DNA of 64,000 bases from Phenylobacterium sp. (GCF_025351295.1 NZ_JANXWD010000126.1:1-64000), one strand, 5' to 3'. Positions 33,972-42,593 are shown, numbered from the stretch's first letter. Numbers and translations are program-made. Notes: generated by a model from the letters alone, not told the origin.

Positions 33972-34934
33972 ATGCTGGTACGCTTCTGGGGCACGCGAGG
34001 CTCCCTTCCGGTCGCCCAGAAATTCGGGGCGATCCAGGGCAAGATCGCCCGCGCCCTGGTGGCGGCCGGCGGCCGGACGTTCGCTGACGAGGCCGAGGCG
34101 GCGGCGTTCGCGGCGGCCAACCTGGACTTCGCTATCTACGGCGCCTATGGCGGCGCCACCTCCTGCGTCGAGATCGAGGGCGGCGACGGGTCGTTCATCA
34201 TCTGCGACATGGGCTCGGGCCTGCGGGAATTCGGCCTCGATTCCTTCCGGCGCGCCGCCGAGGGACACCCCAAGGTCTACCACTTCTTCCTGTCGCACCT
34301 GCACTGGGACCACATCATGGGCTTCCCGTTCTTCGGGCCGGCCTTCGATCCCACCGCCACCATCGTCGTCCACTCCGGTCACCCCGACGCCGAGGCGGGC
34401 CTGCGCCGCCAGCAGGAGGAGATCTCCTTCCCGGTGCCGTTCGAATGGCTGAAGGCCAGGTTCGAATTCATCGTCCACAAGCCCAACGAGGCGTTCGAGG
34501 CGGCCGGCCTGACCGTGACGCTGACCGGCCAGCACCATTCCCACGAGTCGTTCGGCTACCGGTTCGAGAGCGGCGGTAAGGCGGTGATCTATTCCACCGA
34601 CTCCGAGCACAAGGTCGACAACATGGAGTCAGAGGCGGCGTTCGAGACCTTCTTCAAGGACGCCAACCTGGTGATCTGCGACACCATGTACTCGCTGGGC
34701 GACACGGTCAGCCTGAAGCAGGACTGGGGCCATTCGTCCAATATCGTCGCCGTCGATCTCTGCCACGCGGCCGGCTCCAAGCGCCTGGCGCTGTTCCATC
34801 ACGAGCCGACCTATACGGACGAAGACATCCAGCGCATGCACGGCGAGACGATCCGCTACGAGGAACTGGTGCGCGCCGGCCGTCCGGCGCTGGAGGTGAT
34901 CTGCGCCTATGACGGACTTGAGGTCACGGTCTGA
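33972..34934 (+). CDS. MBL-fold metallohydrolase (class II phosphodiesterase-like)
   Basis: A 320-residue protein. It begins VRFWGTRGSLPV, the start typical of the MBL group that includes cAMP class II-type phosphodiesterases. The metal motif HLHWDH (His109-His114) is intact, with later ligands in TGQHHSHESFGYRF, STDSEH and LFHHEPTYTD. An insertion of about 35 residues (24-58) separates the first strands. It overlaps the CHASE2-phosphatase gene by 26 bases, so the two are probably made together. A cyclic nucleotide or phosphodiester substrate is inferred from the family. Its place inside a partner-switching operon suggests it acts as an output or feedback enzyme. Confidence 0.88.
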   Translation: MLVRFWGTRGSLPVAQKFGAIQGKIARALVAAGGRTFADEAEAAAFAAANLDFAIYGAYGGATSCVEIEGGDGSFIICDMGSGLREFGLDSFRRAAEGHPKVYHFFLSHLHWDHIMGFPFFGPAFDPTATIVVHSGHPDAEAGLRRQQEEISFPVPFEWLKARFEFIVHKPNEAFEAAGLTVTLTGQHHSHESFGYRFESGGKAVIYSTDSEHKVDNMESEAAFETFFKDANLVICDTMYSLGDTVSLKQDWGHSSNIVAVDLCHAAGSKRLALFHHEPTYTDEDIQRMHGETIRYEELVRAGRPALEVICAYDGLEVTV

Positions 34935-37035
34935 CGCGCTCGGCGAGCTGGATCCGGCGGCGCGGCGAAGGGTCCGGATCGGCGCCCTGATCGCGGCGCT
35001 GCTGACGGCGGCCGTGGTGGCGGTCACCCCGCTGATCCCGCCGCTGGGCTCGCTTCGCGACACCGGCCAGCCCGCAGCCCCGGGCCTGCCGCTCAGCCAG
35101 CCACTGTTCGATTTCTTCCAGCGGGTGTCGTCGGGGCGGATCTCCAAGGACGTGCAGCTGGTCACCATCGACGAGCAGAGCCTGGCGGTGTTCGGCGGCT
35201 GGCCGTGGTCGCGCTTCGACATGCGCGAGCTGGTCGCCCGGATCGCCGAGCAGCACCCCGCGGCCATCGGCTTCGACGTGCTGTTCCCCGAGCCGGACCG
35301 GATGACGCCGGCGCTGCTGGCCGAGTATTTCCCGGACCTGCCAGCCAGCAGCCTGAAGGTGCTGCGTGGCCTGCCCGGCGGGGACGAGGTGTTCGGCGCG
35401 GTCCTGGGCAGGACCCCCTCGGTGCTGGCGCGCGCCGGTTCGCCCTGGGACCAGTCGAATGTGGCGGTCCCGCCCGCCGCCCAGTTCATCGGCGTCGCGC
35501 CGGCGAGCCTCCCGACCTATCCCAAGGTGCTGGCCAATGTGCAGGCGATCGAGGGGCGCGGGGCCGGCCACGGCCTGGCCAACAGCCCCAAGGACCGCGA
35601 TGGCATCGTCCGCAGCATCCCGCTGATGGCGCGGGCCGGCGGCTACCTGACGCCCAGCCTGGCGCTCGAGATCGTGCGCGTCGCCGAGGGCGAGCCGCCG
35701 ATCCGGCTGGAGGGCGACGCCCACGGACTTCGCGAGGTGCTGATCGGCCGCCACCGGATTCCCACCACGCCCAGCGGCCAGCTCCGGATGCGCTTCCTGG
35801 ACGTGATGCAGGACCAGGTCACCTCGCCGGTCGAGATCCGCAGCCAGACCGTCGCCCCCCACCAGTTCACCGGCAAGATCGTGCTGATCGGCCTGACCAG
35901 CGCCGCGGCCATCGACGTGGTCGGCACGGCGCGCGACCCGCAGACCTTCGGGGTCTACGTCCAGGCCCAGGCCATCGACGCGATCCTGCACTCCCGCGTC
36001 CTGGTACGGCCGCCGTGGGTGATCTGGGCGGAGTGGCTCGCGGGGCTGCTGCTGGTGGCGTCGGCGGCGGTGTTCGTGCCGCGCCTGCGGCTGACCGCCA
36101 GCGCGATGCTGGCGGTGGGGATCATGGCGGCGGCGCTGGGCGGCAGCTGGTTCGCCTTCCAGGCCGGCGTGCTGTTCGACCCCGCGCCGGTGGTGGCGCC
36201 GGCGGTGGTGGCGGCCCTGACCATGATCTCGCTGCTGTTCGTCGAGGGCGGCCGGGTGCGCGCGCGGCTGCGCTCGTTCCTCGAACTGGAGCGCCTGGAG
36301 CGCAAGGCGGCCAGCCAGATCCAGACCGGGATGCTGATCGCCCGGGCCGACCTGCAGGCGATCACCCCGCGGGTGGAGATCGACGCGGTGCTGGAGCCGG
36401 CGCTGGCCGTGGGCGGCGACCTCTACGACGTGTTCCTGCTGGACACGGAGCGGCTGTGTTTCGTGGTCGGCGACGTGACCGGCAAGGGCCTGCCGGCCTC
36501 GCTGTTCATGGCGCTCGCCAAGGCCCTGTCGCGCAGCCTGCTGATGCAACCGCACAAGGACCTGGCCCAGGCGCTGGGCGGCATCAACGCCGAGCTCTCG
36601 CCGGACAACGGCCAGAACATGCAGCTCTCGCTGCTGGTCGGCGTGCTGCACCTGGCCGACGGGCGGCTGGAGCTGTGCTCGGCCGGCCATGAGAACCCGG
36701 TGATCCTGGACGTGGCCGGCGGCGTCCGGGCCCTGCGGCTGGATGGCGGCCCGCCGCTGTGCGCCATCGACGACTTCCCCTACCCGCTGGAGACCGACCA
36801 CCTGGGGCCCGGCGAGACCCTCATCGTGTTCACCGACGGCGTCACCGAGGCCCAGGACCCCGGCCAGGCCCTGTTCGGATCCCAGCGCACCCGGGCGGCG
36901 GTGGCCAAGGCCGCCGAGGCGGCGTCGCTGAGCGGGCTGGTGGACGCCCTGGTGGCGACGGTGCGCGGCTTCGAGGCCGGCGGCGAACCCAGCGACGACC
37001 TGACCGTCCTGGCCCTGCGGCGCCCCGCCGCCTGA
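34909..37035 (+). CDS. CHASE2-domain PP2C/SpoIIE-type phosphatase
   Basis: A 708-residue membrane sensor. N-terminal helix (about 24-46), a periplasmic CHASE2 domain (about 55-360; VQLVTIDEQSLAVFGGWPWSR, AIGFDVLFPEPD, GLANSPKDRDGIVRSIPL, FTGKIVLIGLTS), three closely spaced helices (about 368-445), a short coiled linker (RLRSFLELERLERKAASQ) and a cytoplasmic PP2C domain with AVGGDLYDVF, VGDVTGKGLPASL, FTDGVTEAQD and SDDLTVLALR, so the metal-binding aspartates are present. It should dephosphorylate the STAS protein encoded two genes upstream when the periplasmic domain senses its signal. Overlaps the MBL gene by 26 bases and converges on the OmpA gene with a 6-bp gap. Confidence 0.92.
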   Translation: MTDLRSRSDALGELDPAARRRVRIGALIAALLTAAVVAVTPLIPPLGSLRDTGQPAAPGLPLSQPLFDFFQRVSSGRISKDVQLVTIDEQSLAVFGGWPWSRFDMRELVARIAEQHPAAIGFDVLFPEPDRMTPALLAEYFPDLPASSLKVLRGLPGGDEVFGAVLGRTPSVLARAGSPWDQSNVAVPPAAQFIGVAPASLPTYPKVLANVQAIEGRGAGHGLANSPKDRDGIVRSIPLMARAGGYLTPSLALEIVRVAEGEPPIRLEGDAHGLREVLIGRHRIPTTPSGQLRMRFLDVMQDQVTSPVEIRSQTVAPHQFTGKIVLIGLTSAAAIDVVGTARDPQTFGVYVQAQAIDAILHSRVLVRPPWVIWAEWLAGLLLVASAAVFVPRLRLTASAMLAVGIMAAALGGSWFAFQAGVLFDPAPVVAPAVVAALTMISLLFVEGGRVRARLRSFLELERLERKAASQIQTGMLIARADLQAITPRVEIDAVLEPALAVGGDLYDVFLLDTERLCFVVGDVTGKGLPASLFMALAKALSRSLLMQPHKDLAQALGGINAELSPDNGQNMQLSLLVGVLHLADGRLELCSAGHENPVILDVAGGVRALRLDGGPPLCAIDDFPYPLETDHLGPGETLIVFTDGVTEAQDPGQALFGSQRTRAAVAKAAEAASLSGLVDALVATVRGFEAGGEPSDDLTVLALRRPAA

Positions 37036-37041
37036 TCGACT

Positions 37042-37644
37042 CTAGCGAATGACGACGGTGACCTTGCGGTATTCGGGATCGGCGACCCCGGGGCCGTTTT
37101 TCTTCAGCGCCTCGACGTCGCCGCGGCCGATGACCAGGCTGTGGCCTTCCGTGAACTCGAACCCCTCGTTGGCCAGAAAATCGCGAACCGCGTCGGCGCG
37201 CTCCTGGGAGAGCTTGAGGTTCCCGGCCGGATCGCCGGTGGAGTCCGCATAGCCGATGACCTCGATGTCGGAGACGTCGCGGTCGCGTTTCCAGAGGCCG
37301 AGCAGCTTGGTCAGCACCGGCTGCGACTCTTCCGTGATGGTCGTGGTGCCGACCATGAACTCCAGCTGGCCCTGGAAAGGGTCCGGGGGCATGAAGCCGA
37401 ACATCTGGGCGAAGCCGCCGCGCTTGGACTTGCGCACCTTGATCCGGTGACCGCCGGTGCTGGCTTCCGTGTCGGCGCTGGCGACGACCCCGCGCTCGAC
37501 CCCGGTCTCGGGGTCCAGCACCACGACCGACCCGACCTTGGGCACGTTCGGGTCGCTGCTGGGCTCGTTGTCCAACAGGGTGACCTTGGCGGTGGCGCAG
37601 CCGACGAGGACCAGGGCCATGGCGGCCGCCGTTGCAACCCTCAC
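37042..37644 (-). CDS. OmpA-family peptidoglycan-associated lipoprotein
   Basis: 200 residues from a GTG at 37644 that overlaps the FecR stop (GTGA); an internal ATG at 37620 is an alternative. A short signal segment ends in a lipobox (LVLVGC). The C-terminal OmpA-like domain reads IEVIGYADSTGDPAGNLKLSQERADAV and ends with GVADPEYRKVTVVIR, keeping the Asp and Arg that bind diaminopimelate. It should tether an outer-membrane-linked complex to peptidoglycan. Coupled to the FecR gene and embedded between the CHASE2 phosphatase and the ATPase, it may present envelope state to the CHASE2 sensor (inference). The very long open frame upstream to 38694 is a shadow. Confidence 0.88.
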   Translation of the reverse strand: MRVATAAAMALVLVGCATAKVTLLDNEPSSDPNVPKVGSVVVLDPETGVERGVVASADTEASTGGHRIKVRKSKRGGFAQMFGFMPPDPFQGQLEFMVGTTTITEESQPVLTKLLGLWKRDRDVSDIEVIGYADSTGDPAGNLKLSQERADAVRDFLANEGFEFTEGHSLVIGRGDVEALKKNGPGVADPEYRKVTVVIR

Positions 37645-38120
37645 GGCACTTCGACCACGAAACGGGTGCCGCGCGCGGCCAGCAGCGACACTGGGGTGCG
37701 GACCTTCATGGCGTCCTTGTTCTCGTGAGCGATCTGGCCGGAGTTGATCGCCACCGTCCCCTTGTTGACCGTGGTCAGAAAGCGGCCGCGGTGGGTGGTG
37801 TTGTCGAACTCGAACTGGCTCAGCACCAGGTTGGTGTTGGGCCCGACCGCGAAGCGGCTGTTGTCGGCGAAGGTGATCCCCAGGCTGCCGTCCTTGCCGG
37901 TCTGGATCATGTCGCTCTGCAGCAGCACTTGCCCGGGCTTGGCGATCTGGTCGGGGGTCGGCTTCACGGGCGTCTTCGGCGCCTGCCCGCGGATGATGTA
38001 GGCGGTCCCCATCACCGACTTGACCCGGCCGATGCTGACCGGTTTGGCCTCGCCCGCCGCCCAACTCGGCGTCGACAGCACGGCGGCCATCAGCAATCCT
38101 ATGGTGATCGTTGCCCGCAT
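37641..38120 (-). CDS. Periplasmic FecR-domain protein
   Basis: A 159-residue protein with a signal peptide (GLLMAAVLSTPSWA) and a single FecR domain (GRVKSVMGTAYIIRG, LQSDMIQTGKDGSLGITFADNSRFAVGPNTNLVL, KVRTPVSLLAARGTRFVVEV). Unlike true anti-sigma FecR it has no cytoplasmic ASD part and no membrane helix, so it is a periplasmic ligand or scaffold. A GGGGGGA ribosome site precedes the ATG. Start-to-start overlap with the divergent ATPase gene. Gene pairs of free FecR proteins and CHASE2 proteins recur in Proteobacteria, which fits a FecR-CHASE2 contact in the periplasm. Confidence 0.88.
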   Translation of the reverse strand: MRATITIGLLMAAVLSTPSWAAGEAKPVSIGRVKSVMGTAYIIRGQAPKTPVKPTPDQIAKPGQVLLQSDMIQTGKDGSLGITFADNSRFAVGPNTNLVLSQFEFDNTTHRGRFLTTVNKGTVAINSGQIAHENKDAMKVRTPVSLLAARGTRFVVEVP

Positions 38121-38646
38121 CGCGGCATCCCCCCAAAAGCGACAGGATCAATCCATAGCCCAGACTTCCGCCGATATCGACTCGCCCTCCTGCGACAGGC
38201 TCACGCACATCGACCAGCTTTCCGCATCTTCCGGACCCGCCGCGACCCTGGCGCGGCTGCCCTGCGACGAGGGCGCGGTGCTGCGCGGGCTGGCGGTGGC
38301 CTGGGCGTTCGCGGGCCGCGCGGCGATCGGCGACGCCGCGTCCGACCGGCTGGCCATCGTGGTGGAGGAGTGGCTGATCAACGTCATCGAGCACGGCCAG
38401 GCCGACCCCGGCAGCCGGATCGCCCTGTGGCTCCAGCGCGACGGCGACCTGGTGCGGCTGACGGTCAGCGACGCCGGCCGCCCGTTCGACCCGCGCGAGG
38501 CGGTGTTCGCGGGGCCGAACGAAGAGCGTGGCGGGGGCGCCGGCTTGGCCCTGATCCGGGCCTGGACCCGCATCGCCGCCTACCGCCGCCGCGCCGGGCG
38601 CAACCGGCTGGTCCTGGAGATGCCGCTCCCATGCAAGATACCGTGA
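38101..38646 (+). CDS. RsbW-like ATP-binding protein (anti-sigma/serine kinase type)
   Basis: Up to 181 residues. The start is uncertain: the ATG at 38101 lies 20 bp inside the divergent FecR start, and no other standard start occurs before the domain. The HATPase_c fold is complete: N-box EEWLINVIEHG (Glu90, Asn94), G1 box SDAGRPFDP and G2 box GGGAGLALI. This is the layout of RsbW/SpoIIAB-type kinases, which phosphorylate STAS proteins and bind a sigma factor or other target. With the STAS and PP2C genes nearby all three core partner-switching roles are present. No sigma factor is adjacent. Overlaps the DUF1345 gene by 16 bases. Confidence 0.85.
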   Translation: MVIVARIAASPQKRQDQSIAQTSADIDSPSCDRLTHIDQLSASSGPAATLARLPCDEGAVLRGLAVAWAFAGRAAIGDAASDRLAIVVEEWLINVIEHGQADPGSRIALWLQRDGDLVRLTVSDAGRPFDPREAVFAGPNEERGGGAGLALIRAWTRIAAYRRRAGRNRLVLEMPLPCKIP

Positions 38647-39329
38647 GCCGGCGCCGGCGGCATTGGCGGGTCGGCCTGCGCGTCTTCGCCGCACGTCCCC
38701 GACTGGTGATCGCCAGCGGCGTCGGGCTGGCGGTCGGGCTGGCCTGCGGCCTGGTCGCGCACCTGCGGCTCTCGGCTTGCGCCATCGCCGGCTGGGACAC
38801 CTTCTGCGTGGTGTTCCTGGCGCTCGCCCTGTCGCTGCTGGTCGGCAAGGGACCGGTGCGCATCCGCACCCACGCGGCCACCCAGGACGAGGGCCAGCTG
38901 GTGATCCTGGCGCTGGTGCTGGTCGCCTGCGCCGCCAGCCTGGGCGCCGCGGCCCTGGAGCTGTCGCTGGCCAAGGGCGAGCACGGCCTGTTCAAGGGGT
39001 TGCACGTCACCGTCGCGGTGGCGACCGTGGCGGCGTCGTGGCTGGTGATGCAGGTGATCCTCGCTCTGCACTACGCCCACGAGTACTACGCCCGCGATCC
39101 GGAGACCGGCAGCGACCATGGCGGCCTGAAGTTCCCCGGCCGCACCGCCCCCGATTACTGGGACTTCCTGCATTTCTCGATCGTCATCGGCGTCGCCGCC
39201 CAGACCGCCGATATCGCCTTCACCGACCGGCGGATGCGTCGGCTGGGCACCCTGCACAGCCTGATCGCCTTCGTGTTCAACACTCTGATCGTGGCGCTGA
39301 CCATCAACCTGGCGGCGGGGTTGTTCTGA
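38631..39329 (+). CDS. DUF1345 family membrane protein
   Basis: 232 residues from the ATG at 38631, inside the end of the ATPase gene, so it is translationally linked to the partner-switching block. About five hydrophobic segments. Family signatures are RIRTHAATQDEGQLVI, LHYAHEYYARD, GGLKFPGRTAPDYWDFLHFS and LHSLIAFVFNTLIVALTINL. The function of DUF1345 proteins is unknown. The overlap suggests it may be a membrane effector or partner of the ATPase. Confidence 0.88.
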   Translation: MQDTVSRRRRHWRVGLRVFAARPRLVIASGVGLAVGLACGLVAHLRLSACAIAGWDTFCVVFLALALSLLVGKGPVRIRTHAATQDEGQLVILALVLVACAASLGAAALELSLAKGEHGLFKGLHVTVAVATVAASWLVMQVILALHYAHEYYARDPETGSDHGGLKFPGRTAPDYWDFLHFSIVIGVAAQTADIAFTDRRMRRLGTLHSLIAFVFNTLIVALTINLAAGLF

Positions 39330-39432
39330 GCGGCGCGGGCGCCGTCGAGAATGTCGGAAACCTGACGTAGGCGAACGCCGGGATCAAAATCCCAGGTAGT
39401 GACGTTGGGGTAGCGGTTGTTCGGAGATTTCA

Positions 39433-39750
39433 GTGCCCAGTCCGCTTTCCATACCCGCCCGGCAGCGCCACGATGGCAGCCAAGAACCAGCGAACCACAT
39501 CGGACAGACGCTGAGCGGGATCGTCCTGCTCGACGGCGGGAGTTTCGTCCGGTGCCGCTTTCGCAAGGCGGTCCTCATCTATGCCGGCGGCGAGCCGCCG
39601 CGGATGGAGGGTTGTGAATTCGACGGCGCCCAGTTCCAGTTCGACGGCGCCGCGGCCCGCACCCTGGCCCTGCTGAAGGCGATGGCAGGCGCCGGCAGCG
39701 GCCTGCGCCCGCTGTTCAAGGCCTCGTTCCCCACCCTCTTCGGCCACTGA
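39433..39750 (+). CDS. Small conserved hypothetical protein
   Basis: 105 residues starting with a GTG at 39433 after TTCGGAGATT, which serves as ribosome site. The middle has a beta-helix-like pattern (GSFVRCRFRKAVLIYAGGEPPRMEGCEFDGAQFQFDGAA), as in single-sheet or pentapeptide-related proteins, followed by a short helix. No signal peptide or membrane segment. Small proteins with the CRFRKAVLIY...CEFD pattern occur widely in alphaproteobacteria; function unknown. Convergent with the small gene at 39754-40002. Confidence 0.7.
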   Translation: MPSPLSIPARQRHDGSQEPANHIGQTLSGIVLLDGGSFVRCRFRKAVLIYAGGEPPRMEGCEFDGAQFQFDGAAARTLALLKAMAGAGSGLRPLFKASFPTLFGH

Positions 39751-39753
39751 CGC

Positions 39754-40002
39754 TCAGCCTGGCGCCTCGCCGCCCGCGGCCTCCCAGGCGGCCTCGTCGG
39801 ACTTCCAGGTCCGGACCTCCTCGACCATCGTCTCGGCCCGCGCCCGCCAGGCGTTGCGCTCGCGGACCGCCAGGTTGGTCCAGGCCGCGAAGGCATAATG
39901 CGCCCGGATACGCGACAGCGTCGTGCGCCGCGCCATGTCGCCGGATCGCTGGCGGCAGTCGCTCTCGTAGAGGGCGATGGCGAGGGTTTCGAGCGCGGTC
40001 AT
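39754..40002 (-). CDS. Small helical hypothetical protein
   Basis: 82 residues, start ATG at 40002. Mostly helical with several Trp and Arg residues (AFAAWTNLAVRERNAWRARAETMVEEVRTWKSDEAAW). No signal peptide. The stop is 3 bp from the stop of the opposing gene. I do not recognise the family; codon use and a clear frame make it a likely real gene, but evidence is modest. Confidence 0.55.
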   Translation of the reverse strand: MTALETLAIALYESDCRQRSGDMARRTTLSRIRAHYAFAAWTNLAVRERNAWRARAETMVEEVRTWKSDEAAWEAAGGEAPG

Positions 40003-40083
40003 GGCGTGGGTCCCGGCGAGTCGTTGTCCGACGCATCCCCGCCCCAGGGGCGGTCGATGCCAAGCGAAAACAGCGCAGACGGG

Positions 40084-40899
40084 TCAGGTCCGCGCGGCCG
40101 CCAGGCGCCCGAACACCTCACCCATCGGGGCGCACCAGAGGTCCTGCGCGGCGATCGCGTCGAGAATCCGGCGGTGGGTCGCCACGCTGGCGTCGCCCTC
40201 CGAACGCCACCTGGGCAGGACATCGTGGAACACCAGGATCGCCCAGGCGCCGCGCGCCGTCGCATCCTTCAGGTAGGCGATGGCCGGATGCACGCCGTCG
40301 GCCTCATAGGTCGGTTCGAAGGCGTGCAGGCGAAACCGGTCGGTGAGCGCGTCGGCGGGCGCATTGGCGCGCCCGGCGGTCGTTCGCGCGGCGGAGAACT
40401 GCGATCGCAGCAGGCGCTGATAGCGCGCATAGCGCCGCCGCCGGCCGCCGCCGCCCAGGCCAAGATAGCCGCAGGGGTAGGCGTAGGTCCGCGGCCGCCC
40501 GCCGCCGAAGTTGGCGTCCAGGAACCCCTCCATCGGGTCCAGCTCCCGGTCGGCGAAGCCGCGGGCGCTGAACCGGGCCAGCGCGCAGGGATGATCGACC
40601 GTGTGGTCGCCGACCTCGTGGCCGCGGCGCGCCAGATCGATCCACTCCGGCAGCCGGGCCTCCATGTTCTCGCGCGTCAGGAAGAAGGTCCCCTTCAGCC
40701 CTCGGCCGTCCAGCTCCGGCACGGCGTAGTCGAGCTGGCTGTCGAGACCGTCGTCATAGGTCAGGCTGACCGCTGCCCGCGTGCCGTCCGGCCATGGCGA
40801 GATCGGCCCGCCGCTGGCCCGCGCGCCAGCCGGCGGCAGGACGCTCAACGCGGTCAGGCCCGCCAGGAGATCGCGTCGCGACGTTGGGCGCCTGATCAT
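40084..40899 (-). CDS. Secreted polysaccharide deacetylase (NodB domain)
   Basis: A 271-residue protein with a twin-arginine-like leader (TSRRDLLAGLTALSVL). NodB-homology motifs: motif 1 LTYDDGLDSQL (catalytic Asp and metal Asp), motif 2 GHEVGDHTVDHPC (metal His residues), motif 3 RTYAYPCGYLG, then a loop rich in G and R, and a final FHDVLPRW. It removes acetyl groups from a polysaccharide such as N-acetylglucosamine polymers or xylan in the periplasm or outside. Single gene, downstream of the tRNA on the same strand. Confidence 0.88.
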   Translation of the reverse strand: MIRRPTSRRDLLAGLTALSVLPPAGARASGGPISPWPDGTRAAVSLTYDDGLDSQLDYAVPELDGRGLKGTFFLTRENMEARLPEWIDLARRGHEVGDHTVDHPCALARFSARGFADRELDPMEGFLDANFGGGRPRTYAYPCGYLGLGGGGRRRRYARYQRLLRSQFSAARTTAGRANAPADALTDRFRLHAFEPTYEADGVHPAIAYLKDATARGAWAILVFHDVLPRWRSEGDASVATHRRILDAIAAQDLWCAPMGEVFGRLAAART

Positions 40900-41038
40900 C
40901 TGTGTGCCGCAAGCTCCTGGAGATGGACCTCCGGTCCTCCAACGGTGCAGGTCCGCACCCGTTCCGGCGACCCTGCTTCGGTCGCCGCGCCACCGCGCGC
41001 CCCTCAGGGCAATATCCGATTCGATTTGGAAGACGCGA

Positions 41039-41113
41039 TGGTGGACGTGACAGGGATCGAACCTGTGACCCCCTCGATGTCAACGAGGTGCTCTCCCGCT
41101 GAGCTACACGTCC
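41039..41113 (-). tRNA. tRNA-Val (anticodon GAC)
   Basis: A full cloverleaf on the minus strand: acceptor GGACGTG / CACGTCC (41113-41107 with 41049-41043), D-arm GCTC...GAGC, anticodon stem CCTCG / CGAGG with loop TTGACAT (anticodon GAC, valine), T-arm ACAGG-TTCGATC-CCTGT, discriminator A and an encoded CCA end (41041-41039). Confidence 0.97.
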
Positions 41114-41217
41114 ATCCTTCGGGAAGGCGGGGATATACAGAGCGGCCCCGACGTTAGCAACCCGGGTCCGGCGCTCCAATCCCGCGCCCCAATCCCGCGC
41201 CCCAATCCCGCGCCCGG

Positions 41218-41574
41218 TCAGGCGGCGATCATCCGTTCGACTTCGGTGACGATCTCGCGCAGGTGGATCGGCTTGGACAGCACCTTGGCGCCGGCCGGGG
41301 CCTTGTCGCCGGCGGCCAGCGCCACGGCCGCGAAGCCGGTGATGAACATGATCCGCAGACCCGGGTGCTTGGCGGCGGCCCGGCGGGCCACCTCGATGCC
41401 GTCCAGGCCGGGCATGACGATGTCGGTGAGCAGCAGGTCCCACTGTTCGTCGAGGAAGGTCACTGCCTCCTCGCCGTCGGCGCAGGCGGTCACCTGATGA
41501 CCGGCGCGTTCCAGCGCGCGGGCCAGGAAGCCTCGCAGGGAGTCGTCGTCTTCAGCGAGGAGAATGCGGGACAT
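41218..41574 (-). CDS. cpdR: Single-domain response regulator CpdR
   Basis: 118 residues, one receiver domain and nothing else. Acidic pocket Glu8/Asp9, phospho-acceptor Asp51 (DLLLTDIVMPGLDG), Thr in FITGFAAVAL, Lys in VLSKPIHLREIV. The length, Asp51 and the FITGFAAVAL...LSKP...HLREIV signature match Caulobacter CpdR. Unphosphorylated CpdR primes the ClpXP protease for substrates such as PdeA and allows CtrA degradation at the stalked pole; the CckA-ChpT relay phosphorylates and inactivates it. The divergent N-formylglutamate amidohydrolase is its usual neighbour in alphaproteobacteria. Confidence 0.93.
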   Translation of the reverse strand: MSRILLAEDDDSLRGFLARALERAGHQVTACADGEEAVTFLDEQWDLLLTDIVMPGLDGIEVARRAAAKHPGLRIMFITGFAAVALAAGDKAPAGAKVLSKPIHLREIVTEVERMIAA

Positions 41575-41687
41575 GTGCCGGGGTCGGGGGCCAAACTGCT
41601 GGGTGCGATCCGTCCATCTTAGCTACCGAAGAGTAAAGGCGCGATGAAGCGCTTTGACGCTGGGGCCGCGCCGCGTTCTATGACGGC

Positions 41688-42593
41688 ATGACCGCGGCAG
41701 ATCCCCTGACCGGAGCCGATTCGCCGCCGATCCCGGCGCCGTTCGAAGTTCGCCGGGCGTGGCCGATCGGCGCGCCGCCGACGCCGCTGGTGTTCGCCTC
41801 GCCGCATTCGGGCCGCCACTATCCCGAGGACATGATGTCGGCCGCCGCCCTCGACGCGGTCTCGATCCGCCGCTCGGAGGACGCCTTCGTCGACGACCTG
41901 ATCGCCCAGGCGCCCGACCATGGCGCGGCCTTGATCACCGCCGGCATGGCCCGGGCCTACATCGACCTCAACCGCGAGCCGTTCGAGCTGGATCCCGGCA
42001 TGTTCTCCGACGAGCTGCCGGAATTCGCCCGCTCGCGCACCGCCCGGGTCAGCGCCGGGCTGGGCGCCATCGCCCGGGTGGTCTCCGAGGGCCAGGAGAT
42101 CTACCACCGCAAGCTGACCTTCGCCGAGGCGCGGTCGCGGATCGAGGGCGCGCACCAGCCGTATCATCTCGCCCTGGAGGGCCTGATCGCCGAGGCCCAG
42201 GCCGCGCACGGCTTCGCGATCCTGGTGGACTGGCACTCGATGCCGGCGGCGGCGGCCCGGTCGGGCGGCCGCGACCGGCCCTGCGACATCGTGCTGGGCG
42301 ACCGGTTCGGCGCCGCATGCGCCGGCGTGCTGCCCACCCGGGTGGAGCGCGAACTGGAGGCCCTGGGCTACCGCGTCGCCCGCAACACCCCCTACGCCGG
42401 CGGCTATACCACCGAGCACTACGGCCGCCCCCACAAGCGCACCCACGCCCTGCAGGTGGAAATCAACCGCGCCCTCTACCTCGACGAGGCGACCGTGGCG
42501 CGGACCTCAGGCTTCGAGCGCCTGCGCGGGCACATCGAGCAGCTGACCCGCAAGCTGGCGGCGGCGGACTGGAGCGCGCTGCGGGCGAGTTAG
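41688..42593 (+). CDS. N-formylglutamate amidohydrolase family protein
   Basis: A 301-residue protein of the FGase family: PLVFASPHSGRHYPEDM at the N-terminus, AYIDLNREPFELDP, ILVDWHSMPAAAA and TPYAGGYTTEHYGRP with the HALQVEINRALYLDE end. Metal-binding His and Asp residues in these motifs are present. It hydrolyses N-formyl-glutamate or a related N-acyl compound in the cytoplasm. No hut genes are nearby, so its role is probably not classical histidine use. Divergent from cpdR. Confidence 0.88.
   Translation: MTAADPLTGADSPPIPAPFEVRRAWPIGAPPTPLVFASPHSGRHYPEDMMSAAALDAVSIRRSEDAFVDDLIAQAPDHGAALITAGMARAYIDLNREPFELDPGMFSDELPEFARSRTARVSAGLGAIARVVSEGQEIYHRKLTFAEARSRIEGAHQPYHLALEGLIAEAQAAHGFAILVDWHSMPAAAARSGGRDRPCDIVLGDRFGAACAGVLPTRVERELEALGYRVARNTPYAGGYTTEHYGRPHKRTHALQVEINRALYLDEATVARTSGFERLRGHIEQLTRKLAAADWSALRAS

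Noticed and set aside
37042..38694. 550-codon minus-strand frame including the OmpA gene
   Set aside because: Only the last 200 codons look like protein. The rest is antisense to the ATPase gene and out of frame with FecR, which has clear domain signatures.
39378..39392. GGGATCAAAATCCC hairpin before the small gene at 39433
   Set aside because: Only a 5-bp stem; neither a terminator nor an operator can be argued.
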